From the NCBI GenBank assembly GCA_902771745.1, contig CACXYG010000018.1, positions 1-13,717 of the forward strand: a stretch of DNA of 13,717 bases, read 5' to 3'. The stretch comes from an uncultured Erysipelotrichaceae bacterium. GTDB lineage: Bacteria; Bacillota_I; Bacilli_A; RFN20; CAG-288. A model generated the notes under the pieces. It had not been told where the DNA came from. It worked only from the letters and a program-made list of their open reading frames with translations, and did no database searches. Of this stretch, positions 6,823 through 12,880 are shown in pieces. A program made the position numbers and the translations under genes. Each line of letters begins with the position of its first letter. Within the stretch, counting starts at the first letter, position 1.

Positions 6823-6849
6823 ATTGTCGTTATAAAGGTAAGTGAACTT

Positions 6850-7353
6850 ATGAAAACAATTTATTTAGCTGCGGGTTGCTTCTGGGGAAGTCAAGCCTTC
6901 TATGATCGTATGACCGGTGTTGTTGAAACTACAGTTGGTTATGCTAATGGCAACACCAAGAATCCACGTTATGAGGATTTAAAACATGGTCTTGCTACCC
7001 ATGCGGAAACCGTCAAGATCACCTATGATGAAAATCTCATCTCCTTAGAAAAAATCTTGGATTACTATATGGTCATCGTCGATCCCTATAGTGTCAATCG
7101 CCAGGGTGGTGATATCGGCGTTCAGTATCGTACGGGTATCTTCTATGAAGATGATGAGGATGAAGATTATTTAAGAGAGTATCTTACCAAGAGAGAAAAA
7201 GAACTCAACATGGGTAAGTTTGCTATCATCCTAGAACCTTTGAAGAACTTCTATCCTGCTGAAGAATACCATCAGAAATATCTGGTCAAGAATCCTCACG
7301 GATATTGTCATGTCGATTTGAACTTAGTCAAGAAAGAAGATAGAAAAGCATGA
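6850..7353 (+). CDS. msrA: Peptide-methionine (S)-S-oxide reductase
   Basis: MsrA repairs methionine-S-sulfoxide in proteins, using thioredoxin for recycling. The catalytic motif GCFWG is at residues 9-13 (Cys10), GYANG at 30-34 (family GYxGG, one change), the catalytic glutamate at E53 in THAETVKI, and the typical C-terminal block YPAEEYHQKYL...HGYCHVDL at 135-157. Cys153 is the only other cysteine and the only candidate resolving residue. At 167 residues it is the normal size for a stand-alone MsrA with no fused MsrB domain. AAAGGT at 6834-6839 is the ribosome site. The stop codon overlaps the start of the kinase gene (ATGA), so the two are translationally coupled. Confidence 0.96.
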   Translation: MKTIYLAAGCFWGSQAFYDRMTGVVETTVGYANGNTKNPRYEDLKHGLATHAETVKITYDENLISLEKILDYYMVIVDPYSVNRQGGDIGVQYRTGIFYEDDEDEDYLREYLTKREKELNMGKFAIILEPLKNFYPAEEYHQKYLVKNPHGYCHVDLNLVKKEDRKA

Positions 7354-8285
7354 TTATCAGTTTTGGTGAAATCCTTTTAGATACGTTTGTCAATAACAAT
7401 ACCAACAAGACAACCTCGTATGTCGGTGGTGCTCCTTTCAATGTCGTTTATCAGGCTTCTAAGATGGGTAACCATACCCTTTTTATCGGCAACATCGGTA
7501 AAGACTATGAAGGAAAACAGATTCTTCGCTTCTTCAACGAAGAAGGTTTGGATACCACGGGTCTACATATCTGCAAAGAGAAGAAGACCTTAGTCAGCAA
7601 AGTCACTTTAAAGGGCAACGAACGCTCTTTCACCTTTGAAAAGGAAAACACTCCTATCAATGACTTCTTGGATGAATCTTTAGACTTGATTGCCCAGGGT
7701 GATATCATCCATGTCGGTTCTTTCATTCTCAATGATGAAAAAGGTAGAGACTACTTGAGTCAGATCATCACCTTTGCCAAGGCTCAGAAGAAGATCTTAT
7801 CTTTTGATATCAACTATCGTGAAGATATGTGGTCTGACTTTTCTAAGGCCAAAGAAATCTATGATGAATTCTATCCTCAGTTTGATATCGTCAAATTCTC
7901 CAAAGAAGAATTGCTTCAGTTTACTAATGAACAAGATGTTGAAAAAGCCTTGCTCAAATTAAAAGAAGGACCAAGCCTCTATCTTGTCACGTTAGGTAGA
8001 GATGGCTCTCTTGCTTATTGCAACAAACGTATCACGCGTTGTAAGAGTGTGAAAGTCAATTGTGTAGATTCCACCGGTGCTGGCGACGCCTTCATGGGTG
8101 CTTTCTTATCCAATGTGGATTCACTTGGCTTGAGAGAGATGCTCTTCATCCCATCCTTGATGATCTCTAATCTCAAGTTTGCTAATATCGCTGGTGCTCT
8201 AGCGACGACCAAACGCGGTGCTTTATCAAGCATCCCATCTTATAAAGAAGTCAATGCTTTATTAGAAAAGCAGACATTCCATTAA
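7350..8285 (+). CDS. PfkB-family carbohydrate kinase, probably fructokinase-like
   Basis: The protein belongs to the ribokinase/PfkB fold and should phosphorylate a sugar with ATP in the cytoplasm. The first signature GGAPFNV is at 26-32. The second, DSTGAGDAF, is at 240-248, with catalytic base D246 and the anion hole formed by GAGD. The stretch FDINYREDMWSD (152-163) matches the DpNxRxxLW block typical of bacterial fructokinases, and VTLGRDGS (213-220) is the usual nucleotide-binding strand. Its 311 residues are normal. The substrate is not certain from sequence; fructose is the best guess. It starts inside the msrA stop codon and has no strong ribosome site of its own, so it depends on coupling. 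No sugar transporter or hydrolase is nearby. Confidence 0.9.
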   Translation: MIISFGEILLDTFVNNNTNKTTSYVGGAPFNVVYQASKMGNHTLFIGNIGKDYEGKQILRFFNEEGLDTTGLHICKEKKTLVSKVTLKGNERSFTFEKENTPINDFLDESLDLIAQGDIIHVGSFILNDEKGRDYLSQIITFAKAQKKILSFDINYREDMWSDFSKAKEIYDEFYPQFDIVKFSKEELLQFTNEQDVEKALLKLKEGPSLYLVTLGRDGSLAYCNKRITRCKSVKVNCVDSTGAGDAFMGAFLSNVDSLGLREMLFIPSLMISNLKFANIAGALATTKRGALSSIPSYKEVNALLEKQTFH

Positions 8286-8292
8286 TCATTTA

Positions 8293-8324
8293 AAAACGGA
8301 GGTTTTTATGAAATCCTCCGTTTT
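8293..8324. terminator. Bidirectional terminator between convergent genes
   Basis: AAAACGGAGG (8293-8302) pairs with CCTCCGTTTT (8315-8324). The stem has A's on one side and T's on the other, so it can end both the msrA-kinase transcript and the convergent phosphatase gene, whose stop is at 8326. Confidence 0.85.
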
Positions 8325-8325
8325 C

Positions 8326-9468
8326 TCATTTTGCAAGTTTTGTCTTGAGCTGTTCAACCTCACTTTGACTGAGACCAACTCGATTATATAAATAGGTCAA
8401 TAAATGCTCTTGAACATTCTCTTCACTGACACCTTCAACGCCAAGCATCAGTTCTAAAGAATCCATCAGTTGGCTTTCCACAATGGTATATCTTTTATCG
8501 TCTTTCTTGATGCCATAATAGTTATAAAAGGTTATCGCATAATCATTTAAGACTTCTTCGATACTGCTACCAACCAGCAGCCCTAATAGAGCGACGATAT
8601 TACCGGTACGATCTTTACCCGCTTTACAGCAAATGAGAAATTTACCCTCGTTATCCAATATGAAATGAAGGATATCATTTACTTCGGAAGCGAATTTATC
8701 ATCGCTGAGATCCACACCCATAGATATCTCAAGATTCGTCGTCTGTTCATAATATAGACTTCTACCTTGGCTTTTGGCTTTGTTGATGATTTCTAAAGCA
8801 GCATCATGATTATCAGAAAGATTGATGACATGGGTAATCTGATCCTTCTTCATCTCTTCATTGACATAGATGGCACGATTATATTCGTTATCAATAGGAG
8901 AGGCCGAACGATAGATGATCTGTTCTTTTAATTTGGATGTGGTGACTTCTCGATAGTTAGCAAATTCCGCATCACTCAGATTTGGATAATCATTTCGATT
9001 GAAGGTATATAAAAGATTTCGTAATTTGATATCTTCAGCATAGCCTTGTTTTTCTTTTAATGTGAACGTGAAATCCACACTGGAGTAATTAAAAGTCCCA
9101 TCCTCATTTTGTAACCCATAATACTGTATGAAATTACGCATGTTACATGTCAGACTCAATTTGCTTGCATAATTGATGACAATCGGTTTACTGATATTTA
9201 CCTGACCGAAAGTTTCACAGAAAGGGACATCAAAATCACTCTCTAAAAAAGACACGTGAAGCATATCACCAACTTTGAACTTTGAATTAAAAGCGCCTAT
9301 CGTATCAGAGAATACGACATGACCAAACTTATTGGTGGCATTCTCATTCATTTCCAAATGAAAGACGTGCAGGTTTGGCCCATAGGGGTCGGGTTGACAA
9401 GACGGTAAGGAAAAGAGAAGGAAGGCAGGCAATAACGCTTTAATAAAAAATCTTTTTGCTGAATTCAT
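8326..9468 (-). CDS. Surface lipoprotein with tyrosine phosphatase domain
   Basis: The signal peptide is MNSAKRFFIKALLPAFLLFS followed by lipobox LPSC with lipid Cys24, so the protein should sit on the outer membrane face. Residues 35-145 or so are a beta-rich region I cannot name confidently. The C-terminal half (about 170-330) is a tyrosine/dual-specificity phosphatase domain of the bacterial Y_phosphatase3 type. It has YRSASP at 186-191 and the P-loop CKAGKDRTG at 281-289, with nucleophile C281 and R287 in exact C-x5-R spacing. The remaining tail is helical. Substrates could be phosphoproteins or phosphoinositides outside the cell; that is inference. The start is fixed by the signal peptide, yet no Shine-Dalgarno precedes it and a perfect TATAAT lies only 6 bases upstream, which suggests leaderless translation. 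Confidence 0.9.
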   Translation of the reverse strand: MNSAKRFFIKALLPAFLLFSLPSCQPDPYGPNLHVFHLEMNENATNKFGHVVFSDTIGAFNSKFKVGDMLHVSFLESDFDVPFCETFGQVNISKPIVINYASKLSLTCNMRNFIQYYGLQNEDGTFNYSSVDFTFTLKEKQGYAEDIKLRNLLYTFNRNDYPNLSDAEFANYREVTTSKLKEQIIYRSASPIDNEYNRAIYVNEEMKKDQITHVINLSDNHDAALEIINKAKSQGRSLYYEQTTNLEISMGVDLSDDKFASEVNDILHFILDNEGKFLICCKAGKDRTGNIVALLGLLVGSSIEEVLNDYAITFYNYYGIKKDDKRYTIVESQLMDSLELMLGVEGVSEENVQEHLLTYLYNRVGLSQSEVEQLKTKLAK

Positions 9469-9474
9469 ACTTAT

Positions 9475-9480
9475 ATTATA
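9475..9480 (-). promoter_or_regulatory. -10 element directly abutting the phosphatase start
   Basis: Read on the minus strand, TATAAT (9480 to 9475) is followed by ATAAGT and then the ATG. The normal 6-7 base distance puts transcription start at or next to the A of the ATG. The -35 position (TCCATT) is weak. Confidence 0.5.
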
Positions 9481-9576
9481 ACGAGAAATCTTTGAAAAAT
9501 GGAGAAGATTTTATGTATCGAAAGAAGACATCTCTGATCATCAAATATTCTTTCCATGACGTGATTATAGAAATTT

Positions 9577-9605
9577 AAAAGGGTTGCCATATCTTTAGCA
9601 ACCCT
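9577..9605 (-). terminator. Intrinsic terminator of the HesB-like gene
   Basis: On the minus strand AGGGTTGC (9605-9598) pairs with GCAACCCT (9587-9580) around a 10-base loop and is followed by T's. It lies just past the stop of the HesB-like gene (9613) and separates it from the phosphatase gene downstream. Confidence 0.8.
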
Positions 9606-9612
9606 GATTTGA

Positions 9613-10026
9613 TTAGTCTTTGTTTTCGCAATCGCAATCATCACCACAGCAGCATTCGCCTTCGTGATGATGTTCATGGCCGCCACAGCACTGACCATCA
9701 CCATGGTGATGACCATGGCCGCCACAGCAGCCACCTTCGTGGTCGTGATTATGATGGTGATGATGTGGAAGTTCCACGGTGATTTCATCACCCTCAGCAC
9801 CAAAGATAGCTTCACTTAGAGCTTCATCATCTTCTTCGGAGATTGCAACCATGACAGAATCCATTTCAACAACTCTTCTGCCTTCGGTCTCATCCTTGGA
9901 AAGCAAATCTAATTGTAAGGAACCTTCTCCCTCTTCGTTGAACATGATGACGACGGAAAGAACGTCCAAATTGTTGGCTTTCATTAAGCCTTTGATCAAA
10001 GCCTGAGCTTCTTCAGTGATTTTCAT
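9613..10026 (-). CDS. HesB/IscA-like protein lacking core cysteines, with His/Cys-rich metal-binding tail
   Basis: Residues 1-86 resemble the HesB/IscA (A-type carrier) fold: an opening MKITEEAQALIKGLMKANNL, then strands with an acidic DE-rich middle. That core contains no cysteine at all, so the three conserved cluster ligands of IscA are absent. The assignment is by overall pattern and moderately sure. Residues 87-137 are an extreme metal-binding tail with 15 His and 9 Cys in 51 residues. It begins with five consecutive His, then has a duplicated unit CCGGHxHHH (100-108 and 113-121), then CCC and CDC. Likely roles are storage, buffering or delivery of nickel, zinc, copper or iron. The start is supported by AGAGAGG 10 bases upstream and a very good promoter. 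It has its own terminator. What metal, and what partner, cannot be read from the sequence. Confidence 0.8.
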   Translation of the reverse strand: MKITEEAQALIKGLMKANNLDVLSVVIMFNEEGEGSLQLDLLSKDETEGRRVVEMDSVMVAISEEDDEALSEAIFGAEGDEITVELPHHHHHNHDHEGGCCGGHGHHHGDGQCCGGHEHHHEGECCCGDDCDCENKD

Positions 10027-10057
10027 TAGTATAGTACCTCTCTAAAACAACGTATCA

Positions 10058-10086
10058 AGTATACCTTAAAATTAATGAAGTGACAA
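10058..10086 (-). promoter_or_regulatory. Promoter of the HesB-like gene
   Basis: On the minus strand TTGTCA (10086-10081), exactly 17 bases, then TATACT (10063-10058). Start near 10051 gives a leader of about 25 bases containing the AGAGAGG ribosome site. This is among the best promoter matches in the window. Confidence 0.75.
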
Positions 10087-10154
10087 ATAAAATGCATAAG
10101 TTTGCTTTAACAATTCCCCTTTTCGAATTTCTACACTTTTGTATCTAATAGGGT

Positions 10155-10160
10155 TATGAT
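10155..10160 (+). promoter_or_regulatory. Candidate -10 element for the CHR transporter genes
   Basis: TATGAT (10155-10160) is 5/6 to consensus, 24 bases before the ATG at 10185, but no good -35 lies at the right distance. The ribosome site before this start (GTTGGGA) is also weak. Confidence 0.3.
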
Positions 10161-10184
10161 ATTAAGGTTAAAAGTTGGGATAAT

Positions 10185-10790
10185 ATGAGAACTCTTTTAG
10201 TTTTGTTTTTAGCGTTTTTGAAATTGGGTGCCTTTACCTTTGGTGGCGGTTATGCCATGATTCCGGAGATCAAAGCGACGGTTGTGGAAAAACATCATTG
10301 GTTGACAGACGATGAAATTTTAGAAGTCATCGCCATCGCCGAATCCACTCCTGGACCAATGGCCATCAATATGGCTACTTTTGTCGGCTATAAGATCAAA
10401 GGTTTCTTTGGATCTTTGGTCGCTACATTAAGCGTCTCTCTCCCTTCTTTTATCATCATCTTTGTCATCTCTTTGTTCTTGCAGCAGTTCTTAGCCCTAG
10501 AATATGTCACTTATGCCTTTGTCGGCATCAATGCCGCTGTTGCTATCTTGATCATCTTTGCCGGTTTAGACATGATCAAGAAGATGAAGAAAACACTCCT
10601 TCCAGTAACCTTGATGATTCTGACGTTAGGCCTCTCTATCTTATTTGATGTTCTAGATATTCCCTTTTCTGCCATCTACTATATCCTGATTGGCGGATTT
10701 ATCGGAATTCTTCTTTCTCTTTATCGTTATCATGTCACCAAGAAAAACAAAGCCATTCTCCTTGAAGGCTTATTAGAGGAGGAAAACTAG
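10185..10790 (+). CDS. chrA: Short-chain CHR (chromate-type) transporter, first half subunit
   Basis: A 201-residue membrane protein of the CHR family (Pfam Chromate_transp). It has the family signatures FTFGGGYAMIP (17-27) after the first helix and ESTPGPMAINMATFVG (53-68), then a run of hydrophobic helices and a basic C-terminal tail. Short-chain CHR proteins are half the length of ChrA and occur as tandem pairs that together make the full transporter; Bacillus subtilis YwrB/YwrA is the known example. The natural substrate in anaerobes is uncertain, since chromate itself may be incidental. The gene reads divergently from the HesB-like metal protein, with about 160 bases between the starts. 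It ends one base before the second subunit, whose ribosome site GAGGAGG lies in this gene's last codons. Confidence 0.92.
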   Translation: MRTLLVLFLAFLKLGAFTFGGGYAMIPEIKATVVEKHHWLTDDEILEVIAIAESTPGPMAINMATFVGYKIKGFFGSLVATLSVSLPSFIIIFVISLFLQQFLALEYVTYAFVGINAAVAILIIFAGLDMIKKMKKTLLPVTLMILTLGLSILFDVLDIPFSAIYYILIGGFIGILLSLYRYHVTKKNKAILLEGLLEEEN

Positions 10791-10791
10791 T

Positions 10792-11388
10792 ATGGTTTAC
10801 CTTCTCTTATTATTAGAATTCATGAAGATCGGTGTCTTCACCTTTGGTGGCGGATACGCCATGATTCCAATTGTCAAAGAGACTGTCTTAACTCATAACT
10901 GGATGAGTGAAAGTGAGTTTTATGACTTCATCGGCGTTTGTGAATCAACCCCAGGACCAATTGCAGTCAACATAGCAACTTATGTTGGTTCTACACAAGG
11001 TGGTATCTTAGGAAGCATTGTTGCTACCATCGGTATCATCTTACCTTCCTTTATCATTATTCTTCTGATTGCTTCAATATTGAAACACTTCCTGAAGAAC
11101 AAATATGTTCAGGGTTTCTTATCTGGTATCAAACCTGTTGTCTTAGGTTTGATTCTCTCTGCTGGTATCACTCTCTTCTTAAAAAACATCGGTTATGAAA
11201 ACTCCTCAACCTTCCACATCTCTTATGCCAGTCTGATCTGTTTTGGTATCCTTCTATTGATCATGATCATCTGGCGATATGGATTTAAAAAGAAGATGAA
11301 TACGGTTGTCTTCATTCTTCTATCCGCCGCAATTGGTATAGGCGTTTGCGCCCTTATGAAATACGGCTTTGGTTTAAGCATTCAATAG
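10792..11388 (+). CDS. chrA: Short-chain CHR (chromate-type) transporter, second half subunit
   Basis: A 198-residue paralogue of the preceding gene, with FTFGGGYAMIP at 16-26 and ESTPGPIAVNIATYVG near 52-67, then about five hydrophobic segments. The two proteins are similar in their N-terminal halves and diverge after residue 110 or so, as expected for subunits inserted in opposite orientation to make a heterodimer (known for paired short-chain CHR proteins, inferred here). One base separates the genes, so expression is coupled. The stop codon is already part of the terminator stem. Confidence 0.92.
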   Translation: MVYLLLLLEFMKIGVFTFGGGYAMIPIVKETVLTHNWMSESEFYDFIGVCESTPGPIAVNIATYVGSTQGGILGSIVATIGIILPSFIIILLIASILKHFLKNKYVQGFLSGIKPVVLGLILSAGITLFLKNIGYENSSTFHISYASLICFGILLLIMIIWRYGFKKKMNTVVFILLSAAIGIGVCALMKYGFGLSIQ

Positions 11389-11410
11389 TCCGCTATCCCG
11401 CGGACTTTTT
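11387..11410 (+). terminator. Intrinsic terminator of the CHR operon
   Basis: AGTCCGC (11387-11393) pairs with GCGGACT (11400-11406) around TATCCC, followed by T's. The first two bases of the stem lie within the stop codon of the second CHR gene. Confidence 0.85.
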
Positions 11411-11420
11411 AAATCCAAGC

Positions 11421-11445
11421 AAAAAGGTGAGCACTTAGCTCACCT
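11421..11445 (-). terminator. Intrinsic terminator of the aquaporin gene
   Basis: On the minus strand AGGTGAGC (11445-11438) pairs with GCTCACCT (11432-11425) around a 5-base loop and is followed by five T's (A's at 11421-11425 on the plus strand). It stands back to back with the CHR terminator in the convergent spacer. Confidence 0.85.
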
Positions 11446-11463
11446 CAAGTGTTTAAGCAATAA

Positions 11464-12183
11464 TTATTCAGCGACTTCTGCTTTTTTATCGCCGAAGAAG
11501 AACTTCCAGCATAAGGCAGCTAAGACACCACCGATGAATGGACCAACGACACAGGCAAACATCGTTAAGAAGGCATTACCAGCATCAGCGCCACCAAATA
11601 AGGAGCAGATAAGAGCGGAGAAGGCTCTTGCTGGGTTGACAGAGACACCAGTCAAGCCGAAGCCTAAGAAGTGAACACCAGCTAAGACGATACCGATTAA
11701 AAGACCAGCGATATTAGATAATTTTTCTTCGCAGGTGAAGCCGAAGATTGCAAAGACGAATAAGAAGGTTAAGACGATTTCAATGACCATACCGATCATG
11801 GCAGTACCAAAGTTGATATCAGTAGAACCCATGAAGTTGGCGACACCAGTCAAACCATTAGCACCAGTAGATTCGAAGCCCCAGAAGAGCAAGCCTAAGA
11901 GTAAGGATCCAACCATAGCACCAGCAAACTGAGCGATGATATAGAAGATGAAGTCCTTCCAACTCAACTTACCCGCAACTGCCATAGCGATGGAAACAGC
12001 TGGGTTAGCATGACCACCAGAGATTCTACCCACCGTATAGGCCAGAATGACAATAGAGATACCAAAGGCCAAACAAGTAGCAACAATGTTACCACCCGAT
12101 GAGACTGCAGTACCACAACCAACGACAACTAAGATAAAAGTAGCGACAAATTCAGCAAGATACTTTTTTAACGAATCTCCCAT
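11464..12183 (-). CDS. aqpZ: Aquaporin (MIP family), AqpZ-like
   Basis: A 239-residue six-helix channel with both NPA motifs: HANPAVS (N60-P61-A62) and SVNPARA (N183-P184-A185) with filter Arg186. H171 in AGVHFLGFG aligns with the selectivity-filter His of AqpZ, and Y49 takes the place of its Phe. A GlpF-type glycerol channel would have NPARD and a Gly in place of the His, so a water (possibly H2O2 or ammonia) channel is likelier. I choose the ATG at 12183, because GGGGGA (12196-12191) sits 7 bases before it; the upstream in-frame ATG at 12204 would put that site inside the gene. It is divergent from the methionine sulfoxide reductase gene and might share its Fur/PerR-like control region. Confidence 0.93.
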   Translation of the reverse strand: MGDSLKKYLAEFVATFILVVVGCGTAVSSGGNIVATCLAFGISIVILAYTVGRISGGHANPAVSIAMAVAGKLSWKDFIFYIIAQFAGAMVGSLLLGLLFWGFESTGANGLTGVANFMGSTDINFGTAMIGMVIEIVLTFLFVFAIFGFTCEEKLSNIAGLLIGIVLAGVHFLGFGLTGVSVNPARAFSALICSLFGGADAGNAFLTMFACVVGPFIGGVLAALCWKFFFGDKKAEVAE

Positions 12184-12205
12184 AAAAGATTCCCCCTTTA
12201 CCATA

Positions 12206-12214
12206 ATTCTAGCA
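12206..12214 (-). promoter_or_regulatory. Extended -10 promoter of the aquaporin gene
   Basis: On the minus strand TGCTAGAAT (12214-12206) is an extended -10 with TAGAAT (5/6). Transcription would start near 12199, giving a short leader of about 16 bases that carries the ribosome site. Confidence 0.55.
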
Positions 12215-12237
12215 CCAATGAAATTAAAAAGATTAGG

Positions 12238-12266
12238 TTGATATGATAAAATTAATTGTATGTAAT
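12238..12266 (+). promoter_or_regulatory. Promoter of the free-methionine sulfoxide reductase gene
   Basis: TTGATA (12238-12243), exactly 17 bases, then TGTAAT (12261-12266, 5/6 to consensus). The -10 lies within the left arm of a Fur/PerR-like palindrome, so a bound repressor would block RNA polymerase. Confidence 0.65.
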
Positions 12267-12279
12267 AATGATTATTACA
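12261..12279. promoter_or_regulatory. Fur/PerR-family operator
   Basis: TGTAATAATGATTATTACA is a perfect 9-1-9 inverted repeat. Its central 15 bases (12263-12277) differ from the Bacillus PerR box TTATAATnATTATAA, and from the Fur 7-1-7 box, only at the second base of each arm. It lies between the divergent aquaporin and msrC genes and covers the msrC -10. Whether PerR, Fur or Zur binds cannot be told from the site. PerR fits the gene's oxidative-repair function best. Confidence 0.6.
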
Positions 12280-12306
12280 AAAGTCTATCCCTGAAAGGAA
12301 ACCATC

Positions 12307-12801
12307 ATGAATAAAGAAGATAAATATAAAAATTTATTAAAAATCATCGAGTACACCATCAAGGTAAACAAGAACATCCGTTACCTCACTTTAATGTGTG
12401 AAATCGTTAATCTTTACAAAGAAACTTTCGAAAACATGCATTGGGTTGGCTTCTATTTGGAAGATTCTGATAAGAAGCTTCTCTATCTTGGTCCTTATAT
12501 TGGAAACGACGCTTGTGAAGAGATTCCATTCTCCAGAGGTGTCTGCGGTAAGGCCTATAGCGATAAAAAGACCCAGTTAGTAGATGATGTTCACTCCCTT
12601 CCATATCATATCGCCTGTTCTTCTACCACTAACAGTGAAATTGTCGTTCCTGTCATGGAAGGCGATCATTGTCTGGCAGTCTTTGATATCGATAGTGACA
12701 ACCACGCTTCCTTTGATACTATCGACCAGGAATACACCGAGAAAATCTGCAAGATTCTTGCAGATCAGCATTCCGTTTTCTCCCAACTAAAATTTCAGTA
12801 A
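12307..12801 (+). CDS. msrC: Free methionine-(R)-sulfoxide reductase (GAF domain)
   Basis: fRMsr reduces free methionine-R-sulfoxide in the cytoplasm and is built on a GAF domain. The catalytic cysteines are all present: C70 in GNDAC, C80 in GVCG and C104 in HIACSS. Their spacings of 10 and 24 residues equal those of E. coli MsrC (C84, C94, C118). The family blocks W-V-GFY near 46, LYLGPYIG, DVHSLPYHIAC, NSEIVVPV and DIDSD are also visible. The usual IACDS reads IACSS, a mild change. Its 164 residues are normal. AAAGGA at 12294-12299 is the ribosome site. It complements MsrA elsewhere in the window, which handles the S form in proteins. The operator over its promoter suggests derepression by peroxide or metal limitation. 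Confidence 0.94.
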   Translation: MNKEDKYKNLLKIIEYTIKVNKNIRYLTLMCEIVNLYKETFENMHWVGFYLEDSDKKLLYLGPYIGNDACEEIPFSRGVCGKAYSDKKTQLVDDVHSLPYHIACSSTTNSEIVVPVMEGDHCLAVFDIDSDNHASFDTIDQEYTEKICKILADQHSVFSQLKFQ

Positions 12802-12853
12802 TATAATATTTAATGTAATTAAGGATTTTTAAGTTATTCTAAAGTAAGAACGA

Positions 12854-12859
12854 TATAAT
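12854..12859 (+). promoter_or_regulatory. -10 element for the two-component genes
   Basis: A perfect TATAAT lies 21 bases before the ATG at 12881. The -35 region (around 12831) is a poor match, so the promoter may need an activator, possibly the regulator itself. No terminator was seen between msrC and this gene, so read-through is possible. Confidence 0.5.
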
Positions 12860-12880
12860 GAGCAAAAGGTGGTAAAGATT

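Noticed and set aside
6831..6836. TATAAA as the msrA -10 element
   Set aside because: It overlaps the ribosome site and would put the transcription start about 7 bases before the ATG, removing the Shine-Dalgarno.
9696..9711. A 16-bp perfect palindrome CATCACCATGGTGATG
   Set aside because: It lies inside the His-rich coding repeat and follows from alternating CAT/CAC codons. No reason to see a binding site.
9471..9815. A 114-codon minus-strand frame full of Ile, Thr, Val, Met and Ala
   Set aside because: It overlaps the 3' half of the HesB-like gene in another frame. Its odd composition is the shifted reading of His/Cys codon repeats. It crosses that gene's terminator and has no ribosome site.
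10185..11388. The two CHR genes as one ChrA broken by a frameshift
   Set aside because: Each has its own start, ribosome site and complete N-terminal CHR signature. This is the normal tandem short-chain arrangement.
12184..12204. An upstream ATG for the aquaporin
   Set aside because: The GGGGGA ribosome site lies between this ATG and the one at 12183, so the later start is used.
12869..12880. A GTG start four codons upstream for the response regulator
   Set aside because: It is part of the AAAGGTGG ribosome site of the ATG at 12881, and receiver domains start at MKVLLAEDE.
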